From the NCBI RefSeq assembly GCF_018252635.1, contig NZ_JAGTXM010000003.1, positions 1-64,000 on the forward strand: 64,000 bases of DNA, given 5' to 3'. Below, one piece after another: positions 49,237 to 58,144 of the stretch. How positions within the stretch are numbered: the first letter of the stretch is position 1; each line of letters opens with the position of its first letter. A program made the translations under genes and the position numbers. The DNA comes from Citrobacter amalonaticus. GTDB lineage: Bacteria; Pseudomonadota; Gammaproteobacteria; Enterobacterales; Enterobacteriaceae. The notes under the pieces were generated by a model. It did no database searches. It saw only the letters and a list, made by a program, of their open reading frames with translations, and had not been told where the DNA came from.

Positions 49237-51219
49237 TCAACGACTCTGCTTGCGCAGCAGATAAATAAAGTACGGCGCACCGATAAACGTCGAGAGTATC
49301 CCCGCCGGGATCTGATATGGAAACAGCAGCATCCGTCCACACCAGTCAGCAAAGATCAGCAATAAGCCCCCCGCCAGCGCCGACATCACAATATGCGGCA
49401 TCGTTCGACGAAAACCTAACATTCGTGCGATATGCGGCGCCATCAGCCCGACAAAACTCAGCGGGCCGATTGTCATTGTGGCGGCAGCGGTCAGACTGGC
49501 GGCCAGCAGCAGCAGGCCAACCCGCGACGGCGTCAGCGCGATACCGACTGCGCGGGCGGTATCACCGCCCAGCGGCAAAATCGTCAACCAGCGACGGCAC
49601 AGCGGCGTGATCGCCAGCAGAATCACCATCACCCCCCCGGTATTCAGCACCTGCTCGCCCGTTGCGTTATAGGTCGAACCGGAGATCCAGGTCAGTACCC
49701 CGGCCATACGCGGATCGCCGCTTGCCTGTAGCATCATCAACAGCATGGTGAAGGCCGTGCTGAGCGCCATCCCGGCCAGCAGCATACGGTGGGGGGAGAA
49801 TCCTCCCCGGCCAGCGGCGATCATAATGATTAACAGCGTGGCGGCAGCGCCGAGACTCCCCGCAGGCAGCAGCCAGCCAAACGCATTGCCCGGCACCAGA
49901 AACAGCATCAGCACAACACCGAACGCCGCACCGGAGCTGATCCCCAGCACCTCAGGACTCGCCATCGGATTCCCGGTTAGCCGCTGGATAATACACCCCG
50001 CCACGGCCAGCATCACCCCGGCGATCGTCGCCGCCAGAATGCGCGGCCAGCGCCAGGGCATCAGTTCGTCCAGTTGCACGCCGCTGGCCCAGCTCCAGCC
50101 CTGCGCGTCGCGCCCCAGCGACAACGCGATATATGCCCCGATCAACAACAGCACGCCGCCGATCAGCGCATAACCCAACACATGCTGGCGTTCCGTCGCC
50201 ACCCGATCGCTGACGTTCATATCCGGCGCGCTCATGCTTCGCAGGCGCGGCAACAGCCACAGCAGCAGCGGTGCGCCGATCAGCGCCGTTACGGAACCGG
50301 TGGACACTTCCATCCATATGCGAGTCAGCCAGAGAATAACCTGATCGGACAGCCACAGAATCAGCGCCCCGATCAGCGGAGCCAGCATCAGACGCGCCAG
50401 CAGACGACGCGCGCCCAGCATTTTCGCCAGCAGCGGCGCAAAGAGGCCGATAAAACCGATAATCCCCACCGCATTGACCAACAGCGCGCTGAGCACTATC
50501 GCCAGCGTCAGCGCCGCCAGGCGAGCCAGCGACAGCGCCAGCCCCAGGTTGCGCGCCACGCCATCATCCAGCCCCATCAGAGTTAGCGGGCGCAACAACA
50601 ACAGAGTAAGCATCACGCCGCCCAGCAGTTGCGGCCACAGACGCTGCACACCGCCCCAGTCAGTTTGCGTCAGCGTTCCGGTACTCCACAGGAACATGCT
50701 TTGCAACTGGTCGTGGTGGAAGATAACTAACAGTTGGTTGATGGCTCCGCAGTACAGACTGACCACCAGACCGGCGAGGATCAGCGTGACGGGAGAAAGT
50801 CGTTTCCCCCAGGCGACGCCAAACACCAGCGCCCCGACAATACAGGCCCCGGCCAGGGCGGCAAACTGCCCTGCCAGTACGCCAGGAACCGCCCACAGCG
50901 TCGTGACCGTCATCCCTAACTGTGCACCGGTCGCCACGCCCAGCGTGGTCGGTTCCGCCAGCGGGTTACGCAATACCTGCTGAAAGAGTACACCAACCAG
51001 CCCCAGCCCGGCCCCAACCAGCAAAGAGATGACCAGACGAGGAAGAAGGCTGTAATGAAAAATCATCTGCTCGATGACGTCGACATTGGGTGACCATAGC
51101 GCCTGCTGCCACTGAACATGCGGCAGCGCAACGGAGAAATTCGTCCAGGTTAACCCTACGGCGACGATAAACAACAGCGCCAGCAATAACGCCGGGAAGC
51201 GTGCAATACGTTGACTCAC
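49237..51219 (-). CDS. fhuB: Ferrichrome ABC transporter permease FhuB
   Basis: Inner membrane permease for Fe3+-hydroxamates. It is a natural fusion of two BtuC-type halves: EAA-like loop regions and repeated blocks (FQQVLRNPLAEPTTLGVATGA near 80-100 and IQRLTGNPMASPEVLGISSGA near 415-435). 660 aa. GTG start (51219) overlapping the fhuD stop by 4 nt (GTGA). Last gene of fhuACDB. Confidence 0.97.
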   Translation of the reverse strand: MSQRIARFPALLLALLFIVAVGLTWTNFSVALPHVQWQQALWSPNVDVIEQMIFHYSLLPRLVISLLVGAGLGLVGVLFQQVLRNPLAEPTTLGVATGAQLGMTVTTLWAVPGVLAGQFAALAGACIVGALVFGVAWGKRLSPVTLILAGLVVSLYCGAINQLLVIFHHDQLQSMFLWSTGTLTQTDWGGVQRLWPQLLGGVMLTLLLLRPLTLMGLDDGVARNLGLALSLARLAALTLAIVLSALLVNAVGIIGFIGLFAPLLAKMLGARRLLARLMLAPLIGALILWLSDQVILWLTRIWMEVSTGSVTALIGAPLLLWLLPRLRSMSAPDMNVSDRVATERQHVLGYALIGGVLLLIGAYIALSLGRDAQGWSWASGVQLDELMPWRWPRILAATIAGVMLAVAGCIIQRLTGNPMASPEVLGISSGAAFGVVLMLFLVPGNAFGWLLPAGSLGAAATLLIIMIAAGRGGFSPHRMLLAGMALSTAFTMLLMMLQASGDPRMAGVLTWISGSTYNATGEQVLNTGGVMVILLAITPLCRRWLTILPLGGDTARAVGIALTPSRVGLLLLAASLTAAATMTIGPLSFVGLMAPHIARMLGFRRTMPHIVMSALAGGLLLIFADWCGRMLLFPYQIPAGILSTFIGAPYFIYLLRKQSR

Positions 51220-52106
51220 GCTTTGCCCCCCAGCGCATTATCCAGAATGCGTACGAAGTTCATGGTCGACAGTGTGGCGCCATAAAACCACACGGGCGGT
51301 ACGCGCTGGAAACGCCCCTGGCGCACAAACGGCATCGCCTGCCAGAGCGGCGTTGCCATCAGCGTAGCCATCTCTTTGTTATTACCATGATCAAAGCAGA
51401 GCACATCGGCATCTTTGTAGGCCGCAAGGCGATCGATCCCCACCACCGTACTGCCCCAGAAGTTAGTTTCGCCCTGCCAGGCATTGTGAATGCCGTACGC
51501 CTCCAGCACTTCCTGAAACAGGCAGTTCGGGCCGAAAACCAGCATATGGCGAGGATCGAGGAGGGTGATCAGCAGAAGAGGCCGTGCCCCACGTTGCACA
51601 AAGCGCGGTTTCCGGCTGGCGATAAACTGATCGTATTCCGCCAGATGTCGCTCAGCTTCAGGCTCCAGATCCAGCATCTGCGCCATGTCGATCAGAGAGC
51701 GACGCGCCACCGCTAAGGGGCGTTTACCATCGCTGAAGTTGAAGCCGCGTCCGGGCGCAATTCGCGCCAGCGTCTCGGGAGAAGGACCGTAACCTGTCGA
51801 CCAGAACATATATGAAGGTTTCATTTCGGTCAGCAGTTCAAGATTCGGCTCGGTGCGTAATCCGACATCAATCACTGACGCAGGCAGCGGTGGCTCATTC
51901 ACCCACATGCGATAGTTTGGAATATCTGCCACACCATAGGGCGTTACGCCAAGCGCCAGCAACAACTCGACCGGCAGCCACTCCAGCGCCACGATGCGAT
52001 GCGGATCGACCGAGGCCGCGCGCGCCGGTTTCATCTTCCAGAGCAACGGGGAAAGTGCTATCGCCGTTAATAAACGACGACGCGTTATGTGGTGTAAGCC
52101 GCTCAT
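51216..52106 (-). CDS. fhuD: Ferrichrome-binding periplasmic protein FhuD
   Basis: Periplasmic binding protein for ferrichrome and other hydroxamate siderophores. Signal peptide with TRRRLLTAIALSPLLW (residues 8-23), a twin-arginine-like motif, cleaved near ARA|ASVD; class III bilobal fold. 296 aa from ATG 52106, sharing one nucleotide with the fhuC stop (TGATG). The TTG one codon earlier is not needed. Confidence 0.96.
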   Translation of the reverse strand: MSGLHHITRRRLLTAIALSPLLWKMKPARAASVDPHRIVALEWLPVELLLALGVTPYGVADIPNYRMWVNEPPLPASVIDVGLRTEPNLELLTEMKPSYMFWSTGYGPSPETLARIAPGRGFNFSDGKRPLAVARRSLIDMAQMLDLEPEAERHLAEYDQFIASRKPRFVQRGARPLLLITLLDPRHMLVFGPNCLFQEVLEAYGIHNAWQGETNFWGSTVVGIDRLAAYKDADVLCFDHGNNKEMATLMATPLWQAMPFVRQGRFQRVPPVWFYGATLSTMNFVRILDNALGGKA

Positions 52107-52903
52107 CAATACACAAAACTCACGGGTGCAGCGCCTGCCGGATGCGGCAGGATCCCCATCGGAATGCCATAAATTCGTTCCAGCGTTTCGCTTCGCATCA
52201 GGTCGGCGGGCGTACCCTGAGCAATCATTTCACCGCCGCGCAGTGCCACTAAGTAGTCACAGTAGCGGGCAGCCATGTTGATATCATGCAGCACGGCAAT
52301 CACCGTCAGGCCACGCTCCTGGCTGAGACGATGAACCAGTGCCAGCACATCAACCTGATGGGCAATATCCAGCGCCGAGGTAGGTTCGTCCAGCAGCAGA
52401 CAACGGCTGTCCTGCGCCACCAGCATCGCTATCCACGCGCGCTGACGCTCACCGCCGGAAAGGCTGTCGACCAGACGATGTGCCAGTGGTTTTAGCCCGA
52501 CCAGCGCGATCGCCTCTTCTACTTTTTCTCTGTCCGCAATGCCAAAACGACCCAGCGCTCCGTGCCACGGATAGCGGCCAATCGCCACCAGTTCACGTAC
52601 GGTCATCCCTTCTGCCTGCGGCAACTGCTGTGGTAAATACGCCACCTTACGGGCAAACGCTTTGCTGTTCCAGGTGTTTAGCGGTTGAGCATCGAGCAGA
52701 ATTTCCCCTTCTGACGGCGGCTGATGGCGACCCAACATTTTCAACAACGTGGATTTGCCTGAACCGTTGTGGCCGATAAGACCAGTCACTTTACCGACGG
52801 GAAAGGTTAACGACAGAGGATGCAGAAGCGTGCGACCAGGCACGCGAAAGGAGACATCACGCAGTGCAAACGTGGTATCGGGATGATGAGTCTGTTCCTG
52901 CAT
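52106..52903 (-). CDS. fhuC: Ferrichrome ABC transporter ATPase FhuC
   Basis: ATPase of FhuBC. Walker A GHNGSGKST (about 43-51), signature SLSGGERQRAWIA (about 144-156), Walker B CLLLDEPTSALD (about 165-176). 265 aa from ATG 52903. 47 nt after fhuA, and joined to fhuD by a TGATG overlap. Confidence 0.97.
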   Translation of the reverse strand: MQEQTHHPDTTFALRDVSFRVPGRTLLHPLSLTFPVGKVTGLIGHNGSGKSTLLKMLGRHQPPSEGEILLDAQPLNTWNSKAFARKVAYLPQQLPQAEGMTVRELVAIGRYPWHGALGRFGIADREKVEEAIALVGLKPLAHRLVDSLSGGERQRAWIAMLVAQDSRCLLLDEPTSALDIAHQVDVLALVHRLSQERGLTVIAVLHDINMAARYCDYLVALRGGEMIAQGTPADLMRSETLERIYGIPMGILPHPAGAAPVSFVY

Positions 52904-52950
52904 AGCGGCCAACTTGTAAAGCGGGCACGCGATGCGTGCCCAAAGAAAAA

Positions 52951-55203
52951 TTAGAAACGGAAGGTTGCGGTAGCAACGACCTGACGTTCCGCGCCCCAGA
53001 AGCAGCCATAGGTGTTAAAGCAGCTGGCGACGTATTCGCGGTCGAACAGGTTGTTGACGTGCAGCGCGACGTTGGAACCCGCCATGCCAAGGCGTGCCAG
53101 ATCGTAGCGAACCAGCGCATCCACCAGGGTATAGCTGCCGACTTTAAAGGAGTTCGCCGGATCGCCATAGCTGGAGCTGGTATAGCGAACGCCGGTACCC
53201 AGGGTCAGACCGGAGAGCGGGCCGTCAAACATCGTGTAATCGCCCCACAGTGATGCCATGTGTTTTGGCACCTGTGCCGGGGTGTTGCCTTTGTAGTTGG
53301 TGTCGGTGGTGTATTCTGCATCCGTATAAGTGTAGGAACCGACCACGTTAACGCTGGCAGACAGCGCCGCTTTCGCTTCAACTTCAACGCCGCGTGAACG
53401 AATTTCACCGCCTTCAACCGAGAAGAAGGAACCGTTAGGATCCGCCATCAGGTTGTTGGTTTTGGTCAACTGGTAGACCGCACCGGTGATCACGATCGGA
53501 CGATCGTTCGGGACATATTTCACGCCCGCTTCGTACTGCTTGCCTTTGGATGGAGCAAAGATATTCCCACTTGCGCCCGTTTGCGAAGCCGGTTCAAACG
53601 ACTCGCTGTAGCTGAAATACGGTGTTACTCCGTTATCGAACAGATAGTTGACGCCGCCACGCCAGGTAAACTCGTTATCATCACGCGTGTCCTGAACACC
53701 TGAAACGCGGTTCAGCGAGTCCTGCTTCGCCCAGTCGTAACGACCGCCCAGCGTCACCAGCACCTTGTCCCATTGCATCTGATCCTGCACATACAGACCC
53801 GTTTGCTTCTGTTTGTTCAGCACCTGATATGCGCCCGACGGCTCAGGGTGTGAACCGAAATCAAAGTCGCTGCGGTCAAGATTGTAGATGTCGGATGGCG
53901 CGACAGAGCCGGCATAGCCAAACCAGGAATCGATGTCGTTACGCATACGCATAAAGTCAACGCCGGTCAGCAGGGTATGATCCATCGAACCGGTCGCAAA
54001 TTTGCTTTGCAGTTGCGTATCGACCGAGAAGTTCTGCAGTTTTTCATTATCAATCACGTACTGACGGGTCAGCGTATGGCCCCATTGCGACTGCGGCACG
54101 CCAGCGCAAGGACTGCTGCCCGGATTGCTCGAATAGAGCGGATCGGAGCACATGCCGTAACCGTAGACGCTGTTCTGCGACACTTTGTTTTCCGCGTAAC
54201 GCAGGTTCTGACGCACGGTAAAAGTATCGTTGAATTCGTGGTCGAAGCTGTAACCGACCATCTTCTCATTACGAGAGTATGTATTGTTGTTCGCGCCTTC
54301 GTTGAAGTCGGTCGACAGACGCTTACCGTTCGGCAGTGTGCTGACAGTCCCCTCTTTCGGCAGCCAACCGTAATAACCGGTCTCGGGTTCGTTCTGGAAG
54401 TAAGACAGGAACGTGAAGTTGGTCTTGTCATCCGGACGCCAGCTAAAGGACGGCGCGATGGCATAACGCTGTTCTTCCGCCCCTTGCTGCTGCGCATTCG
54501 CCGAACGAGCCAGGCCCGTTAAACGATAAGAGTAAACGCCGTCATCATCCAGCGCATCGCTGAAGTCAAAACCGGTCTGAAACAGGCTGTCAGTGCCCAT
54601 TTTAAACTGCACTTCTTTCAGCGGTTCTGTGGTTGGACGCTTACTGACCATGTTCAACAAACCGCCGGGGTTGCTCTTACCGTACAGAACAGAAACCGGC
54701 CCACGCATCACTTCCGCGCGTTCCAGCATATAAGGGTCAATCACCGCATCGTTGTAAAAGTTCCCCTGCATCTTCAGGCCATTCAGATAGTTATTCTGAC
54801 TTTGGCCGTCGGCAGCGAAACCGCGAATGATCAGGTAGTCATAGGTGTTCGATGCGCCACGCGTTCCCACGGCAACGCCGGGGGTGTAGCTAAGCGCCTC
54901 TTTCACGGATTTCGGCTGGTGCAGCGCCATCTCTTCGGCCGTCACCACAGAGATTGACTGGGGAACCTTTTGAATTGGGGTATCTGTTTTGGTCGCGGTG
55001 GCAGACTGGCGTGCCGCGATCGTTGCAGCCGGCCCCCACGCACTTTCCTGCGGAGCAGGAGCAGCGGTGACGGTGATAGTGTCTTCTTTTTTCGGTTCAA
55101 CCGCCGCCTGTGCATAGACAGACATGCCGCTAACCGCTGTGGCTACTACGACTGCGATTTTACGCAGCGAGTGTTTTGGCTGAGCAGTTTTTTGACGCGC
55201 CAT
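52951..55203 (-). CDS. fhuA: Ferrichrome outer membrane receptor FhuA
   Basis: TonB-dependent receptor for ferrichrome, albomycin and several phages and colicin M. Signal peptide 1-33 (ends YAQA|AVEP), TonB box DTITVTA right after, plug domain (about 34-190) and a 22-strand barrel ending in FRF. 750 aa against 747 in E. coli K-12. The extracellular loop 4 region (about residues 350-372, between two cysteines in CSDP... and ...SPCAG) differs from K-12, as do loops near 440-460. Preceded by a Fur box. Confidence 0.97.
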   Translation of the reverse strand: MARQKTAQPKHSLRKIAVVVATAVSGMSVYAQAAVEPKKEDTITVTAAPAPQESAWGPAATIAARQSATATKTDTPIQKVPQSISVVTAEEMALHQPKSVKEALSYTPGVAVGTRGASNTYDYLIIRGFAADGQSQNNYLNGLKMQGNFYNDAVIDPYMLERAEVMRGPVSVLYGKSNPGGLLNMVSKRPTTEPLKEVQFKMGTDSLFQTGFDFSDALDDDGVYSYRLTGLARSANAQQQGAEEQRYAIAPSFSWRPDDKTNFTFLSYFQNEPETGYYGWLPKEGTVSTLPNGKRLSTDFNEGANNNTYSRNEKMVGYSFDHEFNDTFTVRQNLRYAENKVSQNSVYGYGMCSDPLYSSNPGSSPCAGVPQSQWGHTLTRQYVIDNEKLQNFSVDTQLQSKFATGSMDHTLLTGVDFMRMRNDIDSWFGYAGSVAPSDIYNLDRSDFDFGSHPEPSGAYQVLNKQKQTGLYVQDQMQWDKVLVTLGGRYDWAKQDSLNRVSGVQDTRDDNEFTWRGGVNYLFDNGVTPYFSYSESFEPASQTGASGNIFAPSKGKQYEAGVKYVPNDRPIVITGAVYQLTKTNNLMADPNGSFFSVEGGEIRSRGVEVEAKAALSASVNVVGSYTYTDAEYTTDTNYKGNTPAQVPKHMASLWGDYTMFDGPLSGLTLGTGVRYTSSSYGDPANSFKVGSYTLVDALVRYDLARLGMAGSNVALHVNNLFDREYVASCFNTYGCFWGAERQVVATATFRF

Positions 55204-55225
55204 TGGTATATCTCTGATGGAAAGT

Positions 55226-55258
55226 GAATGATAACGTAAACGAGAATTATTATTATGA
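55226..55258 (-). promoter_or_regulatory. Fur box(es) upstream of fhuA
   Basis: Minus strand TAATAATAATTCTCGTTTACGTTATCATTCAC-type sequence (55226-55258) contains two overlapping partial matches to the Fur 19-mer GATAATGATAATCATTATC, e.g. AATAATAATTCTCGTTTAC. It lies 25-55 nt before fhuA, so iron-loaded Fur should repress fhuACDB. Confidence 0.75.
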
Positions 55259-55390
55259 CGGCAGAATAATATTCGAAACGCGGCCGCGATAGCAAGCGAT
55301 ACGCGTCCCCACCAAAACTAAGGGGTTAAGAAATATCCAGATGAAAAGAAAGGGTTAAGAAAGTAGCCTGAAATGTTTCTGCGAAGTCAT

Positions 55391-55481
55391 TACCGGATGG
55401 CGGCGAAAACGCCTTATCCGGCCTACCAACCCAATACTTGTATGAGCCCAGTAGGCCGGATAAGCGAAGTGCCATCCGGCA
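55391..55481. repeat. REP pair (BIME) between mrcB and fhuA
   Basis: Unit 1: 55391-55426 (TACCGGATGGCGGCG...TTATCCGGCCTAC). Unit 2, inverted: 55451-55481 (GTAGGCCGGATAAGCG...GCCATCCGGCA). 25-nt spacer. It lies after the mrcB stop (minus strand) and about 190 nt before fhuA's start, so it marks the end of the mrcB transcript. Confidence 0.88.
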
Positions 55482-55487
55482 CGGCGG

Positions 55488-58016
55488 TTAGTTACCGCCA
55501 AACATATCCTTAATCCATCCCGCCACGCCATCGCTGTCTTTCTTCTCTTCCTTCGGCGGCTGTTGCTGCGGTTGCTGTGGCTGAGAAGATTGATCGAACG
55601 GGTTCCCGGTCGGCTGCTGCATCATTTCACCCTGCTGGCAGAGCGAGTCGGGATCGGAGGTCCAGACTGGCAACGTGCGCATACCGCCACTGCAGACAAA
55701 GTTGCCGTCATAGTCAACGCCCATCTCCGCAATATCTTCCGGCGGCGTCAGCGTGAGCGGCGTCGGCGTCTGGTTTGCCAGATAACGCTGATAAATCGAC
55801 ATCGCCCCACTCGCACCGTACAGCTTCGTCGGCTGGTTGTTATCGCGACCCACCCAGGTGATGGTCACCTGGCTGCCGTCAATACCGGCAAACCAGGTAT
55901 CGACGTTGTTGTTCGTGGTCCCGGTTTTACCCGCCAGATGCAGATTCGGGTACTTCGCGCCCAACTGACGACCGGTGCCGCGCTGCACAACCTGCTGCAT
56001 CGTCCACAGCGTCATATAGGCAGCCTGAGCCGGAACGGCTCGTTCCGCCTGCGGGAAGCTCTGGTACAGCACGGTGCCATCTTCGGCAATAACCGAACGC
56101 AGCGCGGAAAGCGGTGCACGGTTACCGCCGCTGGCGATCGTCTGGAACGCCTGTGCCACTTCGATCGGCGTCAGGTTCAGCGCCCCCAGCAGCATAGCCG
56201 GAACCGGATGCAACTGCTCTTTCGGTACGCCCAGCTTCAGCCAGGTGTCGGTAACAGCCGGCAGGCCGAGTGCCATCCCCAGATTGACCGTCGGTACGTT
56301 CATAGAACGCGTCAACGCATCGACCAGCATCACTTTTCCGCTTTCGCTGTAGCGACGGTCATCGTTCTGCGGCGACCACACCTGCCCGTTTGGCTGACGC
56401 AGCGCAATCGGCGCATCGGCGATCCAGGTGTTCAGGCGATAGATTTTCGGCTGGCTCAGCGCGGTCAGATAGGTCGCCGGTTTGGCCAGTGAACCAATCG
56501 AACGACGCGCCTGCATCGCGCGGTTATAGCCAGCGAACTGCGGCTCAGCGCCGCCGACCATGGCGCGGACTTCACCACTGAAGCGGTCAACCACCACAAT
56601 CGCCGTTTCCAGATCGCTCAGCTTGCGCTGTTTCTTCAGTTCCGGAATGCCGTCAACGGCGGCTTTCTCGGCGGCATCCTGGGCAACAGAGTCAAAGGTG
56701 GTGAAGATCTTCACGCCGGAGAGATCTTTAACTTTATCACCCAGCTTCGCCTGCAACTCCTGACGCACCATCTGCATAAACGCGGGCTGTGGAGAGATCA
56801 CCCCACCGCGCGGCTGTACGCCTAACGGACGTGCGCTCAGCATGTCGTACAGTTCCTGATCGATCACCTGTTGTTGTTGCAACAGACGCAGCACCAGGTT
56901 ACGACGCTCAAGCGCCAGTTTCGGGTTGCGCCACGGGTTGTAGATCGAAGCCCCTTTCACCATCCCCACCAGCAGCGCCTGCTGGTCAAGGCTCAGTTCT
57001 TCTACCGGGCGGCCAAAGTAGTACAGACTCGCCAACGGGAAGCCGCGGATTTCGTTATCACCGCTCTGACCGAGATACACCTCGTTCATATACAGCTCAA
57101 GAATGCGATCTTTGCTGTAGCGTGCATCCATCAGCAGCGCCATATAGGCTTCGTTAGCCTTACGCCAGTACGAACGCTCGCTGGAGAGGAACAGGTTTTT
57201 CACCAGCTGTTGCGTCAGGGTACTTGCCCCCTGTACCGTGCGTCCGGCGGTCAGGTTCGCCAGCACCGCGCGACCGATGGAGTACAGACTCACCCCGTCA
57301 TGTTCATAGAAATGACGGTCTTCGGTCGCCAGCAGCGTATCCACCAGCAGATCCGGGAAACCACTGCGCGGAACAAACAGACGCTGTTCGCCGTTTGGCG
57401 ACGACAGCATGGTGATCAAACGCGGATCAAGACGGAAGAAACCGAACTGGCGGTTGTTGTCCATGTTGACAATGGTATCCAGGCGGCCGCCATCGAACGT
57501 CAAACGTGCGCGCACCTGACCCTCTTTGCTGTCCGGGAAATCAAACGGACGGCGGATCATCTCAATACTGTTGGCCTGAACGGTAAATTCGCCAGGACGT
57601 GTCATCTTGCTGACCTGACGGTACTGAGTGGCTTCCAGCAGCTTAACCATTTCGTTTTTGCTGACCGACATTTCCGGCTCAAGATTGACCATCCGGCCAT
57701 ACACCGCCGCCGGCAACTGCCAGACTTTGCCGTCGATACGGCTACGGATTTTTTGATCCAGATAGACACCGTAGATGGCAAGCAGTACTGCAAAAACAAT
57801 CGCAATTTTCAGCAGCAGCCACAACCAGCCGCGCTTACCACGAGGCTTGCGCCCTTTGCCTTTACCTTTACGCGGCATCGGTTCTTCATCCTCATAGTCA
57901 TCATCATAATCGTCGTCGTACTCATCATCTCTGAGTTGGCGACGGCTCACCTTTTGTTTCACCGGACGCGTGAGTTTCCCTTTGCGTCCAATTGGCTCGC
58001 GGTCATTCCCGGCCAT
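55488..58016 (-). CDS. mrcB: Penicillin-binding protein 1b
   Basis: Bifunctional class A PBP, peptidoglycan glycosyltransferase and transpeptidase. Acidic/basic cytoplasmic tail (1-62), one membrane helix (about 64-86), UB2H domain that binds LpoB (about 105-200), glycosyltransferase with catalytic Glu in [12 protein letters not shown] (about 231), and transpeptidase with Ser in [12 protein letters not shown] (about 508) and KTGTTNN. 842 aa; the tail is two residues shorter than in E. coli and the C-terminus is Gln/Pro-rich. Start at ATG 58016. Confidence 0.97.
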   Translation of the reverse strand: MAGNDREPIGRKGKLTRPVKQKVSRRQLRDDEYDDDYDDDYEDEEPMPRKGKGKGRKPRGKRGWLWLLLKIAIVFAVLLAIYGVYLDQKIRSRIDGKVWQLPAAVYGRMVNLEPEMSVSKNEMVKLLEATQYRQVSKMTRPGEFTVQANSIEMIRRPFDFPDSKEGQVRARLTFDGGRLDTIVNMDNNRQFGFFRLDPRLITMLSSPNGEQRLFVPRSGFPDLLVDTLLATEDRHFYEHDGVSLYSIGRAVLANLTAGRTVQGASTLTQQLVKNLFLSSERSYWRKANEAYMALLMDARYSKDRILELYMNEVYLGQSGDNEIRGFPLASLYYFGRPVEELSLDQQALLVGMVKGASIYNPWRNPKLALERRNLVLRLLQQQQVIDQELYDMLSARPLGVQPRGGVISPQPAFMQMVRQELQAKLGDKVKDLSGVKIFTTFDSVAQDAAEKAAVDGIPELKKQRKLSDLETAIVVVDRFSGEVRAMVGGAEPQFAGYNRAMQARRSIGSLAKPATYLTALSQPKIYRLNTWIADAPIALRQPNGQVWSPQNDDRRYSESGKVMLVDALTRSMNVPTVNLGMALGLPAVTDTWLKLGVPKEQLHPVPAMLLGALNLTPIEVAQAFQTIASGGNRAPLSALRSVIAEDGTVLYQSFPQAERAVPAQAAYMTLWTMQQVVQRGTGRQLGAKYPNLHLAGKTGTTNNNVDTWFAGIDGSQVTITWVGRDNNQPTKLYGASGAMSIYQRYLANQTPTPLTLTPPEDIAEMGVDYDGNFVCSGGMRTLPVWTSDPDSLCQQGEMMQQPTGNPFDQSSQPQQPQQQPPKEEKKDSDGVAGWIKDMFGGN

Positions 58017-58110
58017 GCTTTTTCTCCGCAACATTCAGGCGCAAAGGCCTGATTCTCTGTTCTTCCGTCAAAAGACAGAAGAAGAAATCTCTCAATTTTA
58101 CTGCGCTTTT

Positions 58111-58144
58111 GCCGGATACGGCATAAACGTCTTATCCATCCTAT
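58111..58144. repeat. Single degenerate REP unit between mrcB and hrpB
   Basis: GCCGGATACGGCATAAACG...CTTATCCATCCTAT, a degenerate REP (consensus ends TTATCCGGCCTAC). Its right end contains the hrpB stop codon (58141-58143). Confidence 0.7.
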
